Assembly: GCA_003116995.1 (NCBI GenBank)
Contig: BDSL01000127.1
Location: 186,001 to 250,000 of the forward strand
Direction: 5' to 3'
DNA: 64,000 bases
Origin: Yamagishiella unicocca
Lineage: Eukaryota > Chlorophyta > Chlorophyceae > Chlamydomonadales > Volvocaceae
In this document: piece after piece, positions 58,601-64,000 of the stretch
Position numbering within the stretch: the first letter of the stretch is position 1
How the letters are laid out: each line of letters begins with the position of its first letter
Notes under the pieces: model-generated
The model's database searches: none
The model's input: only the letters and a program-made list of their open reading frames with translations
Told to the model about the DNA's origin: nothing
Translations under genes and position numbers: made by a program

Positions 58601-61600
58601 TTATGCGATGAGTAACTGGATAGGCAGATAGGGCGGGCACTGCTGTTCATGCCCTCTCGTTTGATTGATAGCGCAGTTGAACATTCATGCCGGCCCTCTC
58701 GTTTGATTGACAGCGCAGTTGAACATAGTACGTGGCCCAAACAAGGGACTGACATCCCCCATCCGCCCGCCTGCCCCCACCTGCTGTCCCCATGCCTTTG
58801 TGCTGCAAGATTTTCGGTCTGGATGCCGATGTCGCGAAGCTGGGCGAGGACTTACATGAGCTGGTGGTGCGTCTTTGATTTGGCGAAGAGTAGCGCTAGT
58901 AGCAGTAACAACTGGCAGTTGTTACAACAACAACGACAACAACAACAACTGGCTGGCAGTGCTGCTAGCTGCGCTCGAAATAATGTACCCGACTCAATCG
59001 ACCCAGATTCGCAGCTTCACTTTGGAATGGAATGCAGCAGGCATACGCCGCCCTGCTGCCACGCACGTATCACTCATTTACCCACACGATCCATCGTCGC
59101 CAGGTCGTTGGCTGGCGATTAACCCCCTTCCCGTTTCCCCCGGATGCTCTTGCTTCCTTACTGTGCCAACCCTTCGCAGAAAGCCAAGATGGATGCTATC
59201 GCAGCTGCGATTGAGCAGCGTGCTTCTTTGATCCAGAAGGTGGTCGAGTTGACGGCGCTGTCACTCGAGAACTGCACCAAGTCGCCGTACCGCAAATATG
59301 AACAGCTGGATGAGTTTATCCTGTCCAAGGAGGACGTTGGTGCCATGTTCGAGGACAGACGGGGCGCGGACACCGAGGCACGCGGCGGCAATCGCCTACG
59401 GGCCTGGTACCTTCGCCTCTTGGAGGTTGTGGAAGGGCTCGGCCTGCAGGATGCCCAGGCGCCCATCAGCCCCGACTTCGATGCGAGCATCTTCCAAGAG
59501 ACAGACCCGGATATCGACCCCGGCAAGGTTAGCCTGATTGCTGAGCAACTGCGTGCATGGGATCGCATGTGCACGCTCGTCATGTGAGGCAGGACATTAT
59601 TTAGTCCGTTCGTTGGCGGATGGTTTGCGGCGACCAGAGGCTTCCCAGCCAACTGGTTCAATTGTTCACCTAGCTGCCGTAAATAGCTTGCTCGCTCTGT
59701 ACAAGTACAATACTCGGCTCAGCTGCGGATACCCTAGGCGCACTACGGGCAACCAGGCAGGCGGGCGTTTTCACCTCCCATGAATGTAGTTTCAATCTCA
59801 TTCCTTCTTTCCAGCAGTGTAGTTTAGGTTCGGTGAAAACTGTGATTTGACGATACATCCGTCCCATGCTTCTGCCTTCGCGCTGCAAGATTGACTACCT
59901 GGAAGCTGAGGTGGCTAAGCTGGAGGATCAGTTACACGAGCTGATGGTGCGCGCTTGCTTGGTCGAGCTTCATGAACGCGACCCGCTGGCCTGTGCTTGC
60001 ATTGTTTATGTTGTGACGCCGATCTACCTCGCACCGCATCTACCTCCACCTGCTGCCGTGCATGTTACCTGCGTACAGCATGGCCGCCATATATCATCCT
60101 CGCTATGCCGTTGGCTCTCGCATCCCGTCCGTTGACGACATTCTCCCCTGATTTTACTGTGCTCCCTTCCACACGCTCGCAGCGGGGAAAGGAGGAAGCG
60201 GAGGCGGCCATCAGAGACGCCAAGCTTAAACAGCGGCAAGCCGATGCTCGCAAGATGCTGGAAGGGGCATTACAAGCAGAAGCCGACCTGCGCATGGCGA
60301 CCAATATGTGCAACGCCGATTGCGGTTGCAATTGCAACTGTTATTGCTGTTGCAATTGCAACTGTTATTGCTGTTGGTACCGCAAGGGCCATTGCGAGGT
60401 ACGTTTGCAGGCGATCCTACAGGCCAACAGCGGTGGATGGTTCCTGGGTTCGCTTTAGTAATTGCTGACATGCACAGCGTTACGCCGCAGCCGGAATTCT
60501 ATCCCGCCCCCTAGCTAGATCGCAAGTCCCCACGTCGTCCCGTGTTTCCGCCTCTTATTTCCTGTATGTTTGCGCATCCGCGCTCGCAGCCGCTCAGGCA
60601 CCCTTGCAACTCTCGCATCCTGTCTAGATACCTGTATCCTGCGCGCGTGCCGCTCTATTTCCGTTCTCTGTCATCGAGTGTTTTTAGGTGCAAGCAATAG
60701 GGTGCCTCGACAAAAATGCTTTCGTAGCGCCAGGCTCTGTACATAGGTGGTGCATACCTGTCATGCGGCATCTCGCTCAGCGTCTGATGTCTATAGTCGG
60801 TCGCATACTCTTGCATTGACGACAACAGTCTCCTACCCGATTTTACGAACTTATAATCCGGACAGGGCTCCTCCTGGGCCGGCTCTGCTCAGCACGAGCA
60901 CAATGCTGACGGCAGCAGCGGCGCAGCCAGCAGCACCATCTGGCCCAATCCCAACTCTGCTCAGCACGAGCATAAGACTGACAGCAGCTGCTATGTGGGC
61001 ACCACCAGCACGGGATTGCGCCCCAACTCGGGTCAGCATGATGATAAGCCCCAGACGACCGACGGCAGCAATGAGGCAGGCAGCATCACTATGAAGGCGA
61101 GCTCCAGTTCTGGCTCCAGTTCTGGCTCCAGTTCCAATTCCAGTTCCAGTTCCAGTTCCAGTATCAGTTACGATTCCGATCCCGATGTGCCAGAGCCGCG
61201 GGTCGAGTCCCTTCCCTGGGTGAGCCGGCCATCTCAGGTTGGCTGTGCGATTGTGCCCGCCTGCGCCGTATTTATTGCACATATGCCGCGGCCGCCGCCC
61301 CTCCCTATTTATTCCGTCCACCTCTGCCTTTATTTGTCACCCCGTTGATTGACCTTACTTGCCGTCCTGGTCACCTACGGCCCCTGCTTACATGGTTTAG
61401 CAGTGGTTTAGCAGTGACCCACGCACGATGTGTAACTTCCATCCAATGCGTTGTGATAATGAGAGGCGTCCTGGACCACTGTTGCTAACATAGGCGGCAT
61501 CACGTGGCGCACGCCTCCTCCCTTCCCTACCTCTTCACCCATCTGGACGCCCGAAGCACCGAAATCCCGATCTCGGACCGACCGTCACAACACTGAAACT

Positions 61601-62988
61601 TGCACCCCCCGCTCCCTACCTGGCCCCGCGCGCCCCTTGCTGCCCCCCACAGTCGCAACAGGCGCTGGTGGACTTCCGGTCGCTGGTGCGGAGGCGCGGC
61701 TTCCAGCTGCTGGAGCTCACTGACGAGCCCACCAGCGCGAGGTTGGACGCAGGTATGTTTACGTGCGTAGGCCCCGTGGCAGTTGGAATGTTGGGTGGCG
61801 ATTGCTTACCCTATTTGGCGTGGTGCCGGTTGCTTGGTTTGGTTGCGATGGCTGCGGGGGTTGTCGGTGATCGTACTAGAAGATTGCGATTGCGACGATT
61901 GCGATGCGATGATGGTGAGCGCGAGGGGATATGTGGGGTTGGTTATGGCTTAACTGCCGCGCTGTTGGGCGCGGATGGAGTAAACTAGGCGGTATGATGA
62001 AAGTGTGTTGATGTGTGTGGCCGGGTAATCAGCAGCAACGATCCCTGGCATCAATGCCGGACGTACGTGCCAGTATGCCGAGCTACCAGCAGTGCCCAGT
62101 CCGTGCATCGTGTCCCGGCGTACCGGCATGTGCGGGAATATATTTGTGTCCGCTCTCTGGGTACGGCAGAGCTTCGCACCACGTAAGGGCGACAACTAAC
62201 CAGCTGGGGTGGCAGGCAGGTGTGCAACACCCACCGTATCCCCTACGTGCCCATATTGACCACCGTCGCCCTTCCAAAACCTAAGCTCCTTCCCTCCTTC
62301 CTTCCCCCATCCTATCGCGCGCACAGTCTTCTCCCTGCCGCCCGAGTTGTGGCCCGTGCTGCCACCTGGTGCGATGTATTGCTTGGATGACTCCGACTCC
62401 GACCCACGCTCGAGCTTTGGCTACATGCAGAACAAGAACTTCCCGGATACCAAGGTTTGGTTGTTCAGGGGCAGGGGAGGGACCAGCCAGCGTTCCAGCC
62501 AGCGCAAGGGAGGGCAAGGTGGGCAAACACATCGCTCGGTGGGGCCGCGGTAATCGGACAGGCAGGAGGGCCATCCAACATGCACCGCCGCGCCCTCTCC
62601 GCTGCGTCTTGCGTATAATCCCAACGCACCCGCCGCTGGCTCCGTGCCCTGATCGCATTACCACCCCTGGCCTGGGCTGGGTGGGCTGCCTCGAAACGCC
62701 TCGCTAGCTCCTACCTCCGACGCAACCGCTGCCCCACTTCCTCTGCCACCTCCTCTGCCACCTCCTCTGCCGTCCCTGCACCCTTGCGCCCTCTCATTAC
62801 TCCTGCCGTTCCCCAGGTGCAAGTGAGCACCTACTTTGGCAAGTGGAACAGCCAGCTGGTCGACTTCGTGGTGTCCTGGGAGCACACGTCGCGGTCGAAG
62901 GGCCCACGGCAGCAGCCGGGTGACGTCAGGACGCAGCCGCCCCTGGAGCCCTGGGAGCCGCGGCAGGTCTTGGCGCACACCACCAAGG
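43644..62988 (+). CDS. Giant exon-array protein, unrecognised family (3' end outside window)
   Basis: Function unknown. The ATG at 43644 starts an acidic N-terminal exon (43644-44021). Then come twelve long exons (44353-44706, 46040-46399, 47334-47696, 48301-48645, 50288-50650, 51365-51712, 52638-53003, 53921-54268, 55220-55585, 56436-56783, 57732-58091, 59180-59527), each a ~115-122-residue copy of one domain. Each is followed by a 57-base exon (45124, 47048, 48023, 49730, 50862, 52100, 53488, 54657, 55970, 57100, 58810, 59890). Two extra 33-base exons lie at 50010-50042 and 57452-57484. Every exon in the array starts and ends in phase 0. The tail is 60183-60398 (Cys-rich), 60866-61219 (Ser-rich), 61653-61752, 62327-62454 and 62817-62988, all phase-compatible, so at least ~2120 residues. 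Domain hallmarks are SRDCIVSSY, LRxWYxxLLxxVEGLGL and DFDASIFREPDxDLDPGK. No signal peptide or membrane segment was seen. The array is firm; joining the tail exons is less certain. Confidence 0.8.
44353..45180 (+). repeat. Array unit 1
   Basis: The domain exon 44353-44706 (118 codons) reads RLRAEREKLKETAIQLR… and keeps SRDCVVSSYSNTHKDKYALS and STRLWGWYLRILEIMIELGL. The usual SPDFDASIF is altered to INPSIFPDADPNIDHSK. The helix exon 45124-45180 encodes ILPLEGELDGLQRQIRGLL. It is one of the most divergent units. Confidence 0.88.
46040..47104 (+). repeat. Array unit 2
   Basis: The domain exon 46040-46399 (120 codons) begins KEKEEKERAVELR and ends DASIFREPDEDDLDPGK. The helix exon 47048-47104 encodes VDGIAKDLAVLEEGLHDLR. 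The intron between them (46400-47047) holds a reverse-orientation copy of the GGTTCCAGACCAAA repeat. Confidence 0.9.
46550..46645 (-). repeat. GGTTCCAGACCAAA-family dispersed repeat, copy 2
   Basis: Read on the minus strand, it matches copy 3 over about 90 bases, including the extension AAGGAGACGAAAGAG. It lies in the intron of array unit 2. Confidence 0.8.
47334..48079 (+). repeat. Array unit 3 (subtype C)
   Basis: The domain exon 47334-47696 (121 codons) begins KAKNDAISAAIKRRA and ends LDASIFRKPDAAVDPGK. The helix exon 48023-48079 encodes VPDLDVKIAQLAEDLQKLT. Its closest relative is unit 12, at the far end of the array. Confidence 0.9.
48301..50918 (+). repeat. Array units 4-5 (first A-B pair)
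   Basis: A exon 48301-48645, helix exon 49730-49786 (VNGLAVAMVELEKEIRELT), extra 33-base exon 50010-50042 (RLKEELDTVLA), B exon 50288-50650, helix exon 50862-50918 (VNNLAAGVAELERALLQLT). The intron after the A exon is 1084 bases, against 316-388 in the later pairs, because of inserted sequence. Confidence 0.9.
49105..49200 (+). repeat. GGTTCCAGACCAAA-family dispersed repeat, copy 3
   Basis: It carries GTTCCAGACCAAAGGCAGAA, GGACACGTATTG and the downstream AAGGAGACGAAAGAG block. It is inside the enlarged intron after array unit 4. Confidence 0.82.
50984..51034 (-). repeat. GGTTCCAGACCAAA-family dispersed repeat, copy 4
   Basis: This is a short copy in reverse orientation in the intron after array unit 5. 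It includes the outer TAACGGTTACAGTGGGTTCC part on the minus strand. Confidence 0.8.
51365..53544 (+). repeat. Array units 6-7 (second A-B pair)
   Basis: A exon 51365-51712, helix exon 52100-52156 (VYDLAVEVEELEKEMREQM), B exon 52638-53003, helix exon 53488-53544. The 33-base exon is absent; the interval carries a dispersed repeat instead. DNA from about 51330 to 52900, introns included, is nearly identical to 53890-55482. The B exon ends differently (LGGLINDMASSEEHIGPNID). Confidence 0.92.
52183..52250 (+). repeat. GGTTCCAGACCAAA-family dispersed repeat, copy 5
   Basis: It lies between the helix exon of unit 6 and the domain exon of unit 7, where the first and fourth A-B pairs have the 33-base exon. 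Confidence 0.88.
54758..54830 (+). repeat. GGTTCCAGACCAAA-family dispersed repeat, copy 6
   Basis: This is the duplicated counterpart of copy 5, carried along by the segmental duplication of the A-B pair. It keeps the fuller outer end TTGTTGTAACGGGTACAG. Confidence 0.88.
55696..55750 (+). repeat. GGTTCCAGACCAAA-family dispersed repeat, copy 7
   Basis: A diverged copy (ATTACAGTGGGCTCCAG… CACCGGGCACA) with a small internal insertion, in the intron after array unit 9. Confidence 0.65.
56436..58866 (+). repeat. Array units 10-11 (fourth A-B pair)
   Basis: A exon 56436-56783, helix exon 57100-57156 (VYDLAVEVEELETEIRELK), 33-base exon 57452-57484 (RLKEDLDKRLA), B exon 57732-58091, helix exon 58810-58866 (IFGLDADVAKLGEDLHELV). 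Unit 11 has decayed at several constant positions (for example SPTFGASVFRAPD for SPDFDASIFREPD). Confidence 0.9.
56871..56999 (+). repeat. 129-bp dispersed repeat, copy 2
   Basis: Counterpart of 40041-40169, ~16.8 kb away and in the same orientation, inside the intron after array unit 10. The matching outer limits (CTGCAGTAG… and …ACATAA.TTG) suggest a discrete inserted element. Confidence 0.9.
59180..59946 (+). repeat. Array unit 12 (subtype C)
   Basis: The domain exon 59180-59527 (116 codons) begins KAKMDAIAAAIEQRA and ends SPDFDASIFQETDPDIDPGK, but SRDCIVSSY is replaced by SLENCTKSPY. The helix exon 59890-59946 encodes IDYLEAEVAKLEDQLHELM. It resembles unit 3 more than its neighbours. Confidence 0.9.
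60183..60398 (+). other. Cys-rich exon of the array gene
   Basis: This 72-codon exon follows the last helix exon in phase 0. A charged helix (RGKEEAEAAIRDAKLKQRQA) leads into a run with 13 Cys in about 31 residues, built from two copies of CNCNCYCC (24-bp tandem repeat, 60327-60350 and 60351-60374) and ending YRKGHCE. A donor (GAG|GTACGT) follows. If it is not spliced, the frame stops at 60458 after 19 more codons plus the stop. The pattern could bind metal or be lipidated; neither is shown. Confidence 0.65.
60866..62988 (+). other. C-terminal exons of the array gene (or a following gene)
   Basis: Four exons continue in matching phases. 60866-61219 is a His/Ser-rich linker with a run of serines and SYDSDPDVPEPRVESLPW. 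61653-61752 contains ALVDFRSLVRRRGFQLLEL. 62327-62454 contains SLPPELWPVLPPGAMYCL. 62817-62988 contains VSTYFGKWNSQLVDFVVSWE. The last ends in phase 1 at a GT donor, so the gene continues past the window. I recognise no family. No start codon context or stop separates these exons clearly from the array, so they are assigned to it, with the alternative that a second gene begins near 60866. Confidence 0.55.
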
Positions 62989-63031
62989 GTGGGTGGCGGA
63001 GGCGGGGTGGGAGCCCAATCCCAAGCAAGGA

Positions 63032-64000
63032 CGGGGGCTAAGGGGGCTAGGAGGGCTAGGAGGGCTAGGGGGGCTAAGGGGGCTAGGGGGCTAGGGGGCT
63101 AGGAGGGCTAGGAGGGCTAGGAGGGCTAGGGGGCTAGGAGGGCTAGGGGGCTAGGAGGGCTAGGAGGGCTAGGGGGCTAGGAGGGCTAGGAGGGCTAGGA
63201 GGGCTAGGAGGGCTAGGAGGGCTAGGAGGGCTAGGAGGGCTAGGAGGGCTAGGGGGGCTAGGAGGGCTAGGAGGGCTAGGGGGGCTAGGAGGGCTAGGAG
63301 GGCTAGGGGGGCTAGGAGGGCTAGGAGGGCTAGGGGGGCTAGGAGGGCTAGGAGGGCTAGGGGGCTAGGAGGGCTAGGAGGGCTAGGAGGGCTAGGAGGG
63401 CTAGGGGGGCTAGGAGGGCTAGGAGGGCTAGGAGGGCTAGGAGGGCTAGGAGGGCTAGGAGGGCTAGGAGGGCTAGGAGGGCTAGGAGGGCTAGGAGGGC
63501 TAGGAGGGCTAGGAGGGCTAGGGGGAGGGGGGCTAGGAGGGCTAGGAGGGCTAGGGGGCTAGGAGGGCTAGGAGGGCTAGGAGGGCTAGGAGGGCTAGGA
63601 GGGCTAGGAGGGCTAGGAGGGCTAGGAGGGCTAGGAGGGCTAGGGGGGCTAGGAGGGCTAGGAGGGCTAGGAGGGCTAGGGGGGCTAGGGGGCTAGGGGC
63701 TAGGAGGGCTAGGAGGGCTAGGAGGGCTAGGAGGGCTAGGGGGGCTAGGAGGGCTAGGAGGGCTAGGGGGGCTAGGAGGGCTAGGAGGGCTAGGGGGGCT
63801 AGGGGGGCTAGGGGGGCTAGGAGGGCTAGGAGGGCTAGGAGGGCTAGGAGGGCTAGGAGGGCTAGGGGGGCTAGGAGGGCTAGGGGGGCTAGGGGGCTAG
63901 GAGGGCTAGGAGGGCTAGGGGGGGGCTAGGGGGGGGGGCTAGGGGGCTAGGGGGGCTAGGGGGCTAGGAGGGCTAGGAGGGCTAGGAGGGCTAGGAGGGC
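63032..64000. repeat. 9-bp G-rich minisatellite running off the window
   Basis: Over 100 copies of a 9-bp unit (GGGCTAGGA, with GGGCTAGGG and 8-bp variants) continue to the last base. It begins about 44 bases after the donor at 62988, so it probably lies in an intron of the array gene. In-frame TAG codons recur in every frame of the G-rich strand, so it is not coding. The G-runs could form quadruplexes. Confidence 0.97.

Larger units (their letters stand above)
44353..59946 (+). repeat. Tandem exon array: 12 domain exons plus coiled-coil exons
   Basis: The basic unit is a long exon (345-366 bases) plus a 57-base exon. The long exon opens with a charged helix (EEKKKRQEA-like), then ALRADLIQKVVEL, SRDCIVSSY, a variable loop, GSTRLRxWYARLLxVxxGLGL, and ends DFDASIFxExDxDLDPGK. 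The 57-base exon encodes a heptad-like helix such as VYDLAVEVEELEKEIRELT. Subtypes are A (units 4, 6, 8, 10: MADSRHCIVASYDHER), B (5, 7, 9, 11: TKMDEYDLSEEDL) and C (3, 12: AIxAAIxxRAxLIQxVVEL). Units 1 and 2 are more divergent. Order: 1, 2, C, A-B, A-B, A-B, A-B, C. Confidence 0.93.

Noticed and set aside
63032..64000. Possible telomere
   Set aside because: The unit GGGCTAGGA differs from the TTTTAGGG-type repeat of volvocine algae, and it follows directly on a splice donor of an unfinished gene.

Overview
The window looks like nuclear DNA of a volvocine green alga (Chlamydomonas/Volvox lineage). It is GC-rich, and its genes are split into many short exons with GT-AG introns full of minisatellites. 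TGTAA polyadenylation-type motifs lie downstream of several genes, and the proteins are plant/algal (a plastid-type BASS carrier, an At4g04180-like AAA ATPase, a dual-start CCA enzyme). No bacterial operon, CRISPR array, rRNA or tRNA gene was seen. All exon boundaries were placed by eye from splice signals, reading-phase continuity and family resemblance; no transcript evidence was available.

Layout. 402-6606 (-): organelle-type AAA ATPase. 7239-14662 (+): CCA-adding tRNA nucleotidyltransferase. Its fifth intron (9378-12724) contains a complete UBP6/USP14 deubiquitinase gene on the other strand (10059-12407). 16141-20644 (-): single-pass (Golgi-type) sulfotransferase with an abnormal PAPS loop. 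20971-27386 (+): coiled-coil protein, possibly augmin subunit 5. 27387-30418: no gene seen. 30419-34043 (+): BASS-family sodium-coupled transporter. 35461-39206 (+): Ro60/TROVE RNA-binding protein carrying a large exonic Ala/Asp-rich repeat. 39207-43643: gene-free DNA with a terminal-inverted-repeat element and dispersed repeats. 43644 to beyond 62988 (+): a very large gene made of tandemly duplicated exons. 63032-64000: a 9-bp G-rich minisatellite that runs off the window.

The most unusual object is the last gene. Twelve copies of a ~115-122-residue domain, each on its own phase-0 exon, alternate with 19-residue coiled-coil exons (and two 11-residue exons). They follow a divergent N-terminal copy and precede a Cys-rich exon, a Ser-rich linker and an unrecognised C-terminal region. 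The copies fall into subtypes arranged as repeated A-B pairs, and one pair has been duplicated recently together with its introns. I recognise no known family.

The remaining genes look like unrelated housekeeping functions: tRNA maturation, proteasome-linked deubiquitination, RNA quality control, plastid transport, glycan sulfation and possibly spindle assembly. They are arranged as divergent pairs with short shared promoters (6607-7238, 20645-20970) and convergent or tandem neighbours.
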